Notes under the pieces: model-generated
Databases searched by the model: none
Told to the model about the DNA's origin: nothing
Seen by the model: the letters and a program-made list of their open reading frames with translations, nothing else
Position numbers and translations under genes: made by a program
Assembly: GCF_003254055.1 (NCBI RefSeq)
Contig: NZ_QKZT01000017.1
Coordinates: forward strand, 1-64,000
Reading direction: 5' to 3'
Origin: Algoriphagus chordae
GTDB lineage: Bacteria > Bacteroidota > Bacteroidia > Cytophagales > Cyclobacteriaceae
DNA length: 64,000 bases
In this document: positions 34,527 through 44,933 of the stretch, piece by piece
Numbering within the stretch: position 1 is the first letter of the stretch
Layout: each line of letters opens with the position of its first letter

Positions 34527-37500
34527 ATGAAGCATGATGCCCGTCGCCTGATCATCTTGATCAGTATTTTCTCTCTTCTTGCGGTGTTGATCCTCAATTT
34601 CTTTTTCTTCCAGAAAAATGAACAGGATACCTATTTGCAAGCCTTGCAGGATCGGGTACAGGCCGTCGATAAGGAATTTGATGAGGATTTTATCCAGATT
34701 CTTATGGACGTCAGGCCTGATGATAGCCTAAGTTTTGCTCAGATAACTACGCCATTTCATCGGTATCCCTTTTTTATACTTAGTCCAGAGAAAGAGCTAT
34801 TGTATTGGTCTGATTTTACACTTAGCCTAGACTTCTCTCAGGTAAATCTGTCCAAAGAATATCAGCTCTTAGAGGATCCCTATGGCACTTTATTGCTCAA
34901 GACTCGAAAAGTCAAACGAAATGGGGCTGACTATGTAATGCTGCATGTGCTCAGGTTGATTTGGCCAGGTAATATTGAAAACAATTATCTGATCACAGGA
35001 GCAAACCCAAACATATTTGGAAATGGTAGATTCGAGCTTTTTGCAGTACCTGAAGAAGCGACTTCGGTAGTTGTCAATCCTGCAGGAATCCCATTATTCG
35101 GAGTAAATTTCTTGTTTGGATACAGTCCAGCAGGTAGGGTAGTGAATCCAGCAATTTTGATTTTCTTCACCTCAGTATTCCTGCTATATTTTTTATTGAG
35201 CTCAGATTTTGTGTTGAGCAAATGGAAATCGGGGAGAAGATGGCAGTCTATTGGATACGCGATTTTCGTTTTGGGAGCATTCAGGATGATGATGTTACTG
35301 CTTGATTTCCCAGGAAATTACCTGAATCTGGCACTATTTGATTCTGCGAATTATGCCTCCTCCTGGTTCAATCCTAGTCTCGGGGATTTATTGATTAATA
35401 CGCTGTGCGGGGTGCTGATCTTGGTCATGGTGATCTATCAGCTCGCCTCCAAAGGGATGCATGAAAAGATAAAAGTCTTAAGCTCCAGGAATGAGTTTCT
35501 GATATTCTTCTTTTTCTCCATGTTGGTGAGCTCACTGTGTTTGTATATGCTATGGTCCTTACCTCGAGATTTGATGATCAATTCTCAATGGGGCTTAGAC
35601 ATTAGCTCCATCCCCGCTTTTGGGTGGTTCAAAGGAATAAGCTTCCTGATGTTATTCTTGTGGGCATCAGTGTATGTACTGCTTTCGCTGACTTTGTTTA
35701 GTTTGCTCCTGGAGATCAATTCTCGCAAACAATTCTATTATCGATGGATCGTCCTACTAGGGCTTCCTGTCGCAGGACTATTGTTCTTTTTTACAATTTG
35801 GGGAGCGGTAGTTTGGTTGCTACACCTGGCGTTTTTAATTACAATAGTCCGATTGGAGCTTTTCAAAAATGCCTTCAAACTTGGATTAGATACTTTTCTC
35901 ACCTTCTTTTTTGCCTGCTTGGTCACAGGAGGGATTGCTGGGATAAGTGTTTTTCAGACTGAAAAAGGGGAGTTGCTGCAGTCCAAAACTCGCTTCGCAA
36001 ATCAAAACCTTATCGAAAACGATGTGATGACGGAGTTTTTCTTAGGTGAGATTTTCGCAAGAATCAAAAATGATTTATTCATTCAAAATAGAATTGCAGA
36101 TCCACTTTTCTCGAAAGAACCTATTGCCACCAAAATAAGACGAATTTATCTGGATAATTACTTTGATCAGTTCGAGGTGCAGCTTCGGATTTTCAATGCT
36201 TCTGGGCAGCAAATTTTAGGAGCCGGTGACGATGAAATACTCAAGGAGATCCAATCGGATTATATTAGAAGTGATTATGCTACTAGTATAAAGGATTTAT
36301 ATTTTATCCGTGGCAGTGAATCCAATACAGGTAACCGTTTTATCGCTTTCGTGCCCCTGAGCAAAGAGGACTCTTTTCTAGGGACCATTTTTCTAGAACT
36401 TCGGCAATTACGAGTACAGCCCACTTCTGTCTATCCTAAGCTGCTGCTGGATAGGAAATACAATGACAAGCTTGATCCTGTACTGTACGATTATGCGATT
36501 TTCAAGGAAGGTGAATTCATCAGGAATTCCGGTTCATTCAATTACCTGAATAAGGGATTTGAGCGCGTCTTAACTCGCAACGCATTGCAAATAGAAGGTG
36601 TTCATCAAAATGGCTACCATCATTTTGGGATAAAGAACGGGGAAGAGTTGATAATAATTTCATCCAAAAATGTTCCTCTGTCTCATTTCTTCGGGAATAT
36701 TTCGCTGTTTTTCGTGCTCTTCGTGATTATGACTTTTTTGACCATTTTGATCAATACGCTATTTACTGGAGTTCGGAATTTTGAGTTTAGCTATTCTACT
36801 AAGCTGCAACTCTACCTCAATTTCGCCTTCTTCTTTCCGATACTTATCATCAGTATCATCACCATTGGTCTTTTGGCAAATAGCTATCGGGAAGATCTAG
36901 ATCGTCAGTACATTCAGAAAGCGGCTTTGATCAGAGGGAATTTGGGGAGTTTTCTCAATAATCAAAAACCTGCCGAGGTGGATAATGATGAGCTAAACGA
37001 AGAAGTTAACGAGCTCGCCAATACTACAGCGAGTGACATTCATCTTTATAATGTGGCGGGCAAGCTAGAATCCACCAATCGCCCAAATATTTTTGATAAG
37101 AAAATCTTGGCACCACTAATCAATCCCAAAGCAATTGCTGAGATTGAGGAGATGGGCCAAAGTCAGTATTTGGCAGAAGAGCAAATTGGGAAATTGAGAT
37201 ATAAAACAGTTTACCTATCCATTCCAGCTACGGCAAGCCAGGACAATCTTGGGATTTTGGCGGTGCCTTTTTTCGAGTCTGAAGCGGAATTGAATACACT
37301 CATCGCAGATGTGCTGAGCAATATATTCAATGCCTTTGTGGTGATTTTCATCCTGTTCTTGTTTGTGTCTTATTTTGTCTCAACGAACCTCACCTTTCCT
37401 TTTAAGCTGCTGACTCAAAAACTCAAGGCTACCAATTTGGAAAACAATGAACCCATGTACTGGGGCTCCAAAGATGAAATTGGCTTGCTGGTGAATGAAT

Positions 37501-38231
37501 ACAACAACATGCTTTTCAAACTCGAAAACTCTAAGAAAGTCCTAGCTTCTACCGAGAAAGAGTCTGCATGGCGAGAAATGGCCAAACAGGTTGCTCATGA
37601 GATCAAAAACCCGCTGACTCCGATGAAACTCACGCTGCAGCATTTGATCCGCCTACAGGATGCAGGAAGATTGGATGATGCAGAGAAGCTGAAAAGGTCA
37701 CTGGAAACCTTGATTCATCAGGTCGATGCACTCAGTGGAATTGCTTCTTCTTTTTCCACCTTTGCCAAAATGCCGCTGCCAAATAATGAGTTGATGAATT
37801 TCAAATCGGTTGTCATTAAGGTTTTGGAGCTGTTCAGTGGAGATCAGCAGGTCGAATTGATTTTTCAGGATGATTCATTTACCAAGGATATTCCGATAAT
37901 GGGAGATGATAAGCTGTTTGGAAGGGTGATCTCAAATCTTATCATCAATGGCATTCAAGCAGTAGAGCCAGGCGTAAAGCCAGTAATCCGAATTTGGCTG
38001 TGGATGACGGATCAGGCAGTTTTTCTAGAGATAGCTGACAACGGCAAAGGTATCTCGGAGGAGCTGAAGGATAAGATTTTCATCCCTAACTTCTCAACCA
38101 AGTCCACTGGTTCTGGTTTGGGATTGGCTATCGCAAAAAGCGGGGTAGAGACCGCAGGCGGGAAAATCTGGTTTGAATCAGATCTGAGTAAGGGAACTAC
38201 ATTCTACCTTACCTTTCCATTGATAGGATAA
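34527..38231 (+). CDS. Very large membrane histidine kinase (NtrY-like catalytic part)
   Basis: 1234 residues, about twice the usual kinase size. After a first helix (about 8-28) comes an extracytoplasmic stretch. A block of about nine helices (around 200-480) follows, then a second long sensor region with a helix near 725-750, another at about 770-795, and a last helix (about 930-955) leading into a HAMP. HisKA has phospho-acceptor His1024 in VAHEIKNPLTPMKL. The ATPase domain has NLIINGIQAV, DNGKGIS and STGSGLGLA. No response regulator is adjacent. The next gene starts 40 bases later and may share its mRNA. Confidence 0.88.
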   Translation: MKHDARRLIILISIFSLLAVLILNFFFFQKNEQDTYLQALQDRVQAVDKEFDEDFIQILMDVRPDDSLSFAQITTPFHRYPFFILSPEKELLYWSDFTLSLDFSQVNLSKEYQLLEDPYGTLLLKTRKVKRNGADYVMLHVLRLIWPGNIENNYLITGANPNIFGNGRFELFAVPEEATSVVVNPAGIPLFGVNFLFGYSPAGRVVNPAILIFFTSVFLLYFLLSSDFVLSKWKSGRRWQSIGYAIFVLGAFRMMMLLLDFPGNYLNLALFDSANYASSWFNPSLGDLLINTLCGVLILVMVIYQLASKGMHEKIKVLSSRNEFLIFFFFSMLVSSLCLYMLWSLPRDLMINSQWGLDISSIPAFGWFKGISFLMLFLWASVYVLLSLTLFSLLLEINSRKQFYYRWIVLLGLPVAGLLFFFTIWGAVVWLLHLAFLITIVRLELFKNAFKLGLDTFLTFFFACLVTGGIAGISVFQTEKGELLQSKTRFANQNLIENDVMTEFFLGEIFARIKNDLFIQNRIADPLFSKEPIATKIRRIYLDNYFDQFEVQLRIFNASGQQILGAGDDEILKEIQSDYIRSDYATSIKDLYFIRGSESNTGNRFIAFVPLSKEDSFLGTIFLELRQLRVQPTSVYPKLLLDRKYNDKLDPVLYDYAIFKEGEFIRNSGSFNYLNKGFERVLTRNALQIEGVHQNGYHHFGIKNGEELIIISSKNVPLSHFFGNISLFFVLFVIMTFLTILINTLFTGVRNFEFSYSTKLQLYLNFAFFFPILIISIITIGLLANSYREDLDRQYIQKAALIRGNLGSFLNNQKPAEVDNDELNEEVNELANTTASDIHLYNVAGKLESTNRPNIFDKKILAPLINPKAIAEIEEMGQSQYLAEEQIGKLRYKTVYLSIPATASQDNLGILAVPFFESEAELNTLIADVLSNIFNAFVVIFILFLFVSYFVSTNLTFPFKLLTQKLKATNLENNEPMYWGSKDEIGLLVNEYNNMLFKLENSKKVLASTEKESAWREMAKQVAHEIKNPLTPMKLTLQHLIRLQDAGRLDDAEKLKRSLETLIHQVDALSGIASSFSTFAKMPLPNNELMNFKSVVIKVLELFSGDQQVELIFQDDSFTKDIPIMGDDKLFGRVISNLIINGIQAVEPGVKPVIRIWLWMTDQAVFLEIADNGKGISEELKDKIFIPNFSTKSTGSGLGLAIAKSGVETAGGKIWFESDLSKGTTFYLTFPLIG

Positions 38232-38271
38232 ATCATCTAATTAGTATCTTCAAATCAAAAGGCATTTCGGA

Positions 38272-41200
38272 GTGAGAAAGCGTATTTGGCTACTTTTCTG
38301 GGTTTTACTTTTTGGCTTTTTCACTTCGGTGAAAGCGCAGGAGAAATGCCGATGGGTGAAAACTGAAACCTTTATTCAACCAAGTATTCCAGATTCTCTT
38401 TCTCTGCTCGAAGAGACGATTCGAATTACTGATCAAAACGGAAAAAGCTACGGTTTCAAATACGAACTCAGTACGAACAAACTTCAGCTGGTTTTTGACA
38501 ATGAGATTAAGCCAGATTCTCTGCTGCTTTGCTATAGGACTTTTGCAATACGATTTGATCAGCCGATTGCTCGCAGGACCTTGCTTTCGGATTACGATTC
38601 CACCGCTCAATTTAAGGACAATCGAATGGCAGAATTACCCGCCTATGACTTTCGAGAGGAGCTTTTCCCAACCACAAATCTTTACAGATCTGGAAGTTTG
38701 ACACGAGGAATTTCCTTTGGGAATACGCAAAATGTATTTGTTAATTCTGCCTTAAACCTGCAACTAGAAGGCGATATTTCTGACAACCTGCAAATCCGAG
38801 CAAGTATCACGGATCAAAATGTTCCTTTCCAACCTGAGGGAAATACTCAGCAAGTGCAGGACTTCGATAATGTGCTGATAGAGCTCTACAATGATGATTT
38901 TAGCTTGGCTGCGGGAGATGTGGTTTTGCAGCAAAGACAGTCTGAATTTCTGCGCTATTACAAGAATGTGCAAGGTTTACAGTTTACCTCAAAGTATAAA
39001 ATGAATGACAAGTGGTCTGCAAGTTCGCAGGCTTTCGCGTCCATAGCCAAAGGGAAATTCGCATCGATTCAATTGCCTGTTTTAGAAGGAGTATTAGGGC
39101 CATATCGAGTCGTAGGTCCAAATAATGAGCGTTTCGTGATTATAATGGCAAATTCCGAACGCGTATTTCTGGACGGAAAACAGCTCAAGCGAGGTTTCAA
39201 CGAAGATTATGTGATTGATTACAATCAGGCTGAAATCACTTTTACGCCAAAGGTTTTAATTACTCAGTATTCACGGGTGCGATTGGATTTTGAATATGCG
39301 GAGCGTAATTATTCCAGATCTATTATAGGAGCGAATCACACACAGACCAATGGGAAAGTGGATGTGTATTTAAATTATTATCAGGAAAAAGATAATCGAA
39401 ACCGTCCTTTATTTACCGATTTCTCTCAAGAGGAATTGGGGCTTATGGCTTCCGTAGGTGATAGTTCCGAACTAGCAAGAATTCCGAGAATTGACAGTGT
39501 AGCTTACGATCAGAATAGAATCTTGTATGAGAAAATCTCTATGCTTGATGAGTTTGGAGATTCATTAGTTTATTATAAATACTCCACAGACCCTGAAAAA
39601 GCATATTATGAGTTGGGCTTTTCTCAAGTGGGAACTGGCCAGGGTGATTATCAGAGATCCAATCAATTATCAAATGGAACGGTCTATGAATATGTGTTGC
39701 CAGTGAATGGTCATTCTCGTGGTGACTATTCTATTTTATCACAATTGCCACTTCCTGACAGCAAGCGGATGGTAACAGCGGGCACCAGAGTCAAGCTAAA
39801 TGAACATGAAAAGTTCTATACAGAAATGGCGCTTTCATCAGTCGATAAAAATCTTTTTTCAAATTTGGACGATGATGATAATCAAGGCTTGGGAATGAAG
39901 GTAGGTATGCAAAGTGAGGGTAGAGAATCCAGGTTTTTCAAAGGCTACATCATGAAGGGGCAGACCGAATACGAGTATAATTCCACAAATTTTAATTTCA
40001 TTGATCGATTCAGGTATATTGAGTTTGATCGGGATTGGGGCCTAAGTCCGGAGGCTTTGCAAACTGCCGCCGCCGAGCAGTTTTTCCGGGCAGGAATTGG
40101 TTTTGAAAAAGACCTGCTCAATAATTTTAACTACCTCTTTTACCTAAGGAATAGAGAGAATGTGTTGAACGGGACTCAGCATACTGCTAATTGGAATTTG
40201 CAGTTGGGATCCAAAATCAGGCTCAGGCAAGATTTTTTTCGATTGAATTCTAAACAGGATTCACTTACATCCGACTGGATACGCTACTTGGGAGATCTGA
40301 GTTATAATGCCAAAAGCATCGTGCCTGGGTATCAGTTTTCCTTAGATCAGAATGCTATGAAAAACGCTGAAACGGATTCTGTGGTCAGTACTGCCATGAA
40401 TTTTCAGCAGCATCTGATTTATTTGCGCAGCAATGACACGCTTAGTTATTCCTTTTTGGCAGATGCTGCTTGGCGCGAGGATAAAGCTCCATATAAAGGG
40501 CAATTGGAAAATGATACACGTGCATTTACTTCCAACTTTACCTTTCGAAAGCAGTGGACTCAGCACAGTTTGAGCAGTACTTTCACCTATAGGGAATTGG
40601 AATATTTGCAGCGCGATTTGCAATCCGAACTCACCGTAATGGGTAAGTTGGACTATCAGGGGAGCTTCGGAAAAAATCTAATTCGTAATGAAATCTCCTA
40701 TGCAATTGGTAATGGGCGCGAGTTGCAACGTGAGTTTGTCTTTCTGCCTGCGCCAAATGGAGATGGGACCCACACTTGGCGTGATGATAATGGGGATGGA
40801 GTACAGCAATTGAATGAATTTTATCTAGCGATTAATCCTGAAGAGAAGCAGTATATCAAGATTTTTGTACCTACGGATACTTTCATACAGGCTTACACGA
40901 GTATTTTAAATTATCGAATTCAGGCAAAATTCCCTGATACCTGGAAGGAGAGTGGCGGCTTGAGAGAATTTTTGCATAAGTTTTCCAATACCACTAGTCT
41001 GAGTGTAGAGAAAAAAGTGACTTCAGATGACTTCATCGATAGGATCAACCCATTTGTAGGAGGCATAAATCGGGAAGATATTCTATCACTTCGACAAGTG
41101 ATTCGCTCAAGTTTCTTTTTCAATAGGTCCTCTGCTAAATACGGTTTTGACCTATCTTATTTCGATTCCCAGTTTAAGCAATTACTCTCTGGTGGTTTTG

Positions 41201-41742
41201 AGGATTTTATTCAAAAAGATTGGAAGTTGAATACTCGTTATAATTTCATTGGGCAGACGACATTGAGGATTTTGGCTGGAACAGGGAATCGACTTTCTGC
41301 TTCGGACTTCCTAGATAATAAGAATTATGTAATCTCCCAAAATCAAATTGGGCCAGAGTTTTCATGGCAACCGACTCCTTATTTTAGAACTACGGTTATG
41401 TACTCTTTTACTGGAAAAGTCAATACTGAAAATGTAGAGTATAAAGAAAAAGCTCAATTGAACCAAGTAGGATTGGATCTTCGTTTTTCTAGAGCTGTGA
41501 AAACTACGCTTACTGGCAATCTCAAACTGATTCAGATAGATTACAATGGTGTGGTTAATTCACCGGTTGGTTACGAAATGCTCCAAGCCTTGACACCAGG
41601 GACTAATGTGACCTGGAATGTGAATTGGTTACAGAAAATAGGAGAGGGCTTGCAACTCAATTTGGTGTATGAAGGCAGAAACTCTCAGGGTTTGGATAGA
41701 ATTGTCCATGTAGGGAGAATGCAAGTTTCGGCTCTGTTTTGA
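38272..41742 (+). CDS. Large surface or outer-membrane protein, unknown function
   Basis: 1156 residues from a GTG start, 40 bases after the kinase. A signal peptide ends at about 22 (SVKAQ). An N-terminal domain (about 25-150) is followed by hundreds of residues of alternating beta-strands with aromatic girdles, a region with RGISFGNTQ and QPEGNTQQ, and a C-terminal strand ending in Phe, as in barrel proteins handled by BAM. It is too large for a simple porin and lacks TonB-plug motifs. No named family is recognised. Its link to the kinase upstream is an inference from spacing. Confidence 0.7.
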   Translation: MRKRIWLLFWVLLFGFFTSVKAQEKCRWVKTETFIQPSIPDSLSLLEETIRITDQNGKSYGFKYELSTNKLQLVFDNEIKPDSLLLCYRTFAIRFDQPIARRTLLSDYDSTAQFKDNRMAELPAYDFREELFPTTNLYRSGSLTRGISFGNTQNVFVNSALNLQLEGDISDNLQIRASITDQNVPFQPEGNTQQVQDFDNVLIELYNDDFSLAAGDVVLQQRQSEFLRYYKNVQGLQFTSKYKMNDKWSASSQAFASIAKGKFASIQLPVLEGVLGPYRVVGPNNERFVIIMANSERVFLDGKQLKRGFNEDYVIDYNQAEITFTPKVLITQYSRVRLDFEYAERNYSRSIIGANHTQTNGKVDVYLNYYQEKDNRNRPLFTDFSQEELGLMASVGDSSELARIPRIDSVAYDQNRILYEKISMLDEFGDSLVYYKYSTDPEKAYYELGFSQVGTGQGDYQRSNQLSNGTVYEYVLPVNGHSRGDYSILSQLPLPDSKRMVTAGTRVKLNEHEKFYTEMALSSVDKNLFSNLDDDDNQGLGMKVGMQSEGRESRFFKGYIMKGQTEYEYNSTNFNFIDRFRYIEFDRDWGLSPEALQTAAAEQFFRAGIGFEKDLLNNFNYLFYLRNRENVLNGTQHTANWNLQLGSKIRLRQDFFRLNSKQDSLTSDWIRYLGDLSYNAKSIVPGYQFSLDQNAMKNAETDSVVSTAMNFQQHLIYLRSNDTLSYSFLADAAWREDKAPYKGQLENDTRAFTSNFTFRKQWTQHSLSSTFTYRELEYLQRDLQSELTVMGKLDYQGSFGKNLIRNEISYAIGNGRELQREFVFLPAPNGDGTHTWRDDNGDGVQQLNEFYLAINPEEKQYIKIFVPTDTFIQAYTSILNYRIQAKFPDTWKESGGLREFLHKFSNTTSLSVEKKVTSDDFIDRINPFVGGINREDILSLRQVIRSSFFFNRSSAKYGFDLSYFDSQFKQLLSGGFEDFIQKDWKLNTRYNFIGQTTLRILAGTGNRLSASDFLDNKNYVISQNQIGPEFSWQPTPYFRTTVMYSFTGKVNTENVEYKEKAQLNQVGLDLRFSRAVKTTLTGNLKLIQIDYNGVVNSPVGYEMLQALTPGTNVTWNVNWLQKIGEGLQLNLVYEGRNSQGLDRIVHVGRMQVSALF

Positions 41743-41752
41743 TAAAAAAATG

Positions 41753-41760
41753 TAACTTTG
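41753..41760 (+). promoter_or_regulatory. Probable -7 box of the SDR-ispG unit
   Basis: TAACTTTG fits TAnnTTTG and lies 45 bases before the start codon. No -33 element is clear. Confidence 0.55.
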
Positions 41761-41805
41761 CGTAAGCTAAATAGTTGTCATACTAACTATTAAACTACGA
41801 AACAA

Positions 41806-42510
41806 ATGAGCAAAAGCATCCTCGTCACTGGAGGTACCAAAGGAATAGGAAGAGCAATTATCGAACGATTTGCTGCTGAGGGTTTTGACATCTTTACTTG
41901 CGCGAGGAATGAGGCTGATTTGGCTAGTTTGAAAGCTCTTCTAGGAGAGAAATACAGTAATATTAAAGTGCTAGCGATTCAGGCAGACCTTTCTAAAAAA
42001 GCCGATGTCAGCAGATTTGTGAATGAAGTCAAGGCAGTAGCGATTCCAGATGTATTGGTGAACAATACAGGAGTATTTATCCCAGGAGCCATTCATAATG
42101 AGGATGATGGGAATTTCGAAATGATGATGGAGACCAATTTGTACTCTGCTTATTACCTGACTAGGGGATTTGCTCAAGAGATGATCGCTCGAAAATCAGG
42201 ACATATTTTCAGTATGGGATCTGTGGCAGGCTTGACTGCTTATCCAAATGGTGGAAGTTATGCGGTGTCTAAATGGGCAATGCTAGGAATGACCAAATGT
42301 CTACGGGAGGAATTGAAGCCTCATCAAATCAAAGTAACTTCTGTTCTTGCAGGAGCGACCTATACCTCGAGCTGGGAAGGTTCTGATTTGCCTGTCAAAA
42401 GATTTATGAAACCTGAGGATGTAGCGGAAAGTGTATGGTCTGCTTATAACCTTTCACCTCAGTCAGTTGTTGAAGAAATAGTAATCCGACCTCAATTAGG
42501 AGATATATAA
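41806..42510 (+). CDS. Short-chain dehydrogenase/reductase
   Basis: 234 residues with a Rossmann fold. The cofactor motif is TGGTKGIGRAI at the N-terminus, NNTG replaces the usual NNAG, and the active site has Ser in MGSVAG with YAVSK (Tyr and Lys). It resembles 3-oxoacyl-ACP reductases but the substrate is not defined. A 5-base gap to ispG suggests co-transcription. Confidence 0.85.
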   Translation: MSKSILVTGGTKGIGRAIIERFAAEGFDIFTCARNEADLASLKALLGEKYSNIKVLAIQADLSKKADVSRFVNEVKAVAIPDVLVNNTGVFIPGAIHNEDDGNFEMMMETNLYSAYYLTRGFAQEMIARKSGHIFSMGSVAGLTAYPNGGSYAVSKWAMLGMTKCLREELKPHQIKVTSVLAGATYTSSWEGSDLPVKRFMKPEDVAESVWSAYNLSPQSVVEEIVIRPQLGDI

Positions 42511-42515
42511 GCCAC

Positions 42516-44498
42516 ATGGAGCCAATTATCAAATCAGTAGATCAACTTTATTGCGATAGCTTGACGAGTTATTCAAGGAGAAAAACTATTCCGGTGAAAA
42601 TCGGGGATGTCATCGTAGGTGGAGATAATCCTATCGTAGTTCAATCAATGACTACCGTGGACACTATGGATACAGAAGGCTCCATAGAGCAAAGTATCCG
42701 CATGATCGAAGCAGGCTGTGAACTGGTACGTATCACAGCTCCAAGCATTAAAGAGGCAGAAAACCTTCGGCATATTAAGGATGGGCTTCGCAAAAGAGGC
42801 TATAATACTCCATTGGTAGCTGATATTCACTTTACTCCCAATGCGGCAGAAGTAGCAGCAAGGATCGTGGAAAAAGTGCGTGTGAATCCTGGGAATTATG
42901 CAGACAAGAAGAAGTTTGAAGTTTTAGAATATACTGATATTACCTATCAGGATGAGTTGGACCGTATTCGTGAGCGCTTTTTGCCTTTGGTGAAAATCTG
43001 TAAGGAACATGGTACTGCGATGAGAATAGGAACCAATCACGGTTCTCTTTCTGATCGTATCATGAGTAGATATGGAGATACTCCGCTAGGAATGGTGGAG
43101 TCAGCATTGGAGTTCTTGAGGATTTGTGAGGATGAGAATTACTTCGATATCGTCATCTCTATGAAGTCATCCAACACACAAGTGATGGTTCAGGCTTATA
43201 GATTGCTGGTTGAGAAATTGGATCAAGGTGGTTTCAAGCCATATCCTTTGCACCTCGGAGTTACAGAAGCTGGGGAAGCAGAAGACGGCAGAATCAAATC
43301 TGCTGTAGGGATCGGGACTTTGTTGGAAGACGGGTTGGGTGATACGGTTCGTGTTTCCTTGACCGAAGATCCAGAGTTTGAAGCGCCAGTTGCCAAAGCA
43401 TTGATTGATCGCTATGCGCACCGAGCGGGACATGCTGAGATCAAGCCGATTCAAGACTATCCAGTCAATCCTTATGAGCATTTCAAGCGACATAGCGAAG
43501 AGATTTATAATTTTGGTGGACATAATGTCCCAAGAGTAATTACTGATATTTCCAAGATCGAGAAGATCAGCGAAAAGGAAATGAAGACTGTAGGTCATTT
43601 CTATTTACCGGAATTGGATAAGTGGAAAATGAACGATCAGGGATGCGATTTTGTGTATTCAGGTTCTAATCTTATACCATTTATGCTTCCTAATGGCATG
43701 AAGGAAATTCAGGATGCTACGATCTGGACTTCTGGTACAGATCAGCAAAACAAGTTTCCGCTTTTCGATTTGCAAAGTTTTGCTGCAGCTAAGAAATATC
43801 ATACACAATTGAATTTTCTTGAAATATTTGATACGCAGATAGTCGAAGCTATTGCACTTATTTCAGATAGAAAAGACACGGTTCTGATCTTGAAAACTGA
43901 AAACAAACATACTATGCCTGCTGTGAGGAGAGCATTTGTGAGTTTGTTGGAAGCTAAGTCAGAGATTCCTGTTGTTGTGAAAGTAAGTTATCCAGATCAG
44001 TCTCAGGATGAAACCATGCTTTATGCAGCTACGGATGTTGGTGGATTGCTGATTGATGGATTGGGAGATGGGATCTTTATGTCTTTAGAAAAAGAAGAGG
44101 AGCATTCCCGTGAGGAGATTCTCGAACAAATTAAGCTTCATAATTCTGTTGGCTTTGGTGTGCTTCAAGCCGCCAGAACACGAATGTCCAAGACAGAATA
44201 TATTTCTTGCCCATCTTGTGGTCGTACCTTATTTGATTTACAAGAAACTACAGCGATGATCCGTAAGCGAACTGATCACCTGAAAGGAGTGAAGATCGGA
44301 ATTATGGGCTGTATCGTGAATGGCCCAGGAGAAATGGCAGATGCAGATTACGGATACGTAGGTTCCGGGAAAGGGAAAATTACCCTGTACAAAGGCAAGG
44401 AAGTGATGAAGCGTTCTGTTCCTTCCGAAAAAGCGGTGGACAAATTGATAGAAATAATCAAGGAAGACGGCATGTGGAACGAACCTGAGATTATCTAA
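42516..44498 (+). CDS. ispG: 4-hydroxy-3-methylbut-2-enyl diphosphate synthase (large type)
   Basis: 660 residues, the long form with a central inserted domain (about 300-530) as in plants and Bacteroidota. The N-terminal TIM barrel starts with RRKTIPVKIGDVIVGG; the C-terminal 4Fe-4S domain has CPSCGRTLFD and GIMGCIVNGPGE for three Cys and one Glu ligand. It makes HMBPP in the MEP isoprenoid pathway and needs reduced ferredoxin or flavodoxin. Confidence 0.95.
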   Translation: MEPIIKSVDQLYCDSLTSYSRRKTIPVKIGDVIVGGDNPIVVQSMTTVDTMDTEGSIEQSIRMIEAGCELVRITAPSIKEAENLRHIKDGLRKRGYNTPLVADIHFTPNAAEVAARIVEKVRVNPGNYADKKKFEVLEYTDITYQDELDRIRERFLPLVKICKEHGTAMRIGTNHGSLSDRIMSRYGDTPLGMVESALEFLRICEDENYFDIVISMKSSNTQVMVQAYRLLVEKLDQGGFKPYPLHLGVTEAGEAEDGRIKSAVGIGTLLEDGLGDTVRVSLTEDPEFEAPVAKALIDRYAHRAGHAEIKPIQDYPVNPYEHFKRHSEEIYNFGGHNVPRVITDISKIEKISEKEMKTVGHFYLPELDKWKMNDQGCDFVYSGSNLIPFMLPNGMKEIQDATIWTSGTDQQNKFPLFDLQSFAAAKKYHTQLNFLEIFDTQIVEAIALISDRKDTVLILKTENKHTMPAVRRAFVSLLEAKSEIPVVVKVSYPDQSQDETMLYAATDVGGLLIDGLGDGIFMSLEKEEEHSREEILEQIKLHNSVGFGVLQAARTRMSKTEYISCPSCGRTLFDLQETTAMIRKRTDHLKGVKIGIMGCIVNGPGEMADADYGYVGSGKGKITLYKGKEVMKRSVPSEKAVDKLIEIIKEDGMWNEPEII

Positions 44499-44507
44499 CT
44501 TTAATAG

Positions 44508-44540
44508 AACCCTTCGAGGTTTTTACATCCTCGAAGGGTT
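44508..44540 (+). terminator. Terminator of ispG
   Basis: A 12-bp perfect stem AACCCTTCGAGG/CCTCGAAGGGTT around a 9-base loop, 9 bases past the stop. Confidence 0.88.
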
Positions 44541-44597
44541 TTGATTAGATATTAAATCCTTATAGGTGCCAGGCTGAGTAAGAAAATTTAGTATTAA

Positions 44598-44811
44598 CAA
44601 AAGAGAGCTGACTTTGTCCGCCTGAGCACTTGAGATATAAAGTAATTGTCCTCGACTTCGCTACCAATGACAGATTGATTTGAGGACATCAAAAGCTGGT
44701 CAGTTCGAGCGAAGTCGAGAACCTTTCGACTTCGCTCAAGGTGACCATGGTTATGGTTCCAAACCAAATTACTGTCATTTTATTTTTGTATGTTCAAAGA
44801 ATATTTAATAC
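44598..44811. repeat. Right copy of the long degenerate inverted repeat
   Basis: It pairs with 1-297. The best-matching part is 44661-44811. Inside lies a perfect 12-bp hairpin (44707-44718 with 44726-44737, GAGCGAAGTCGA/TCGACTTCGCTC) that is interrupted by extra bases in the left copy. The segment 44541-44933 holds no gene besides this repeat. Confidence 0.85.
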
Positions 44812-44933
44812 TCGGACTGACACGGTATCCGGTGAAAAACATAAATCTAAATTGGTAGTGAAGTCGACTGGTGTCACCTCAAAGATTAAAGTAAACTAAA
44901 GGCCATTCTTTCTATTAACAAAAAAACCTAACC

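Noticed and set aside
44738..44760. GGTGACCATGG in the long inverted repeats as a Crp-like site
   Set aside because: The TCAC half is missing at the N6 distance and no promoter lies 36 bases on. It is part of the repeat.
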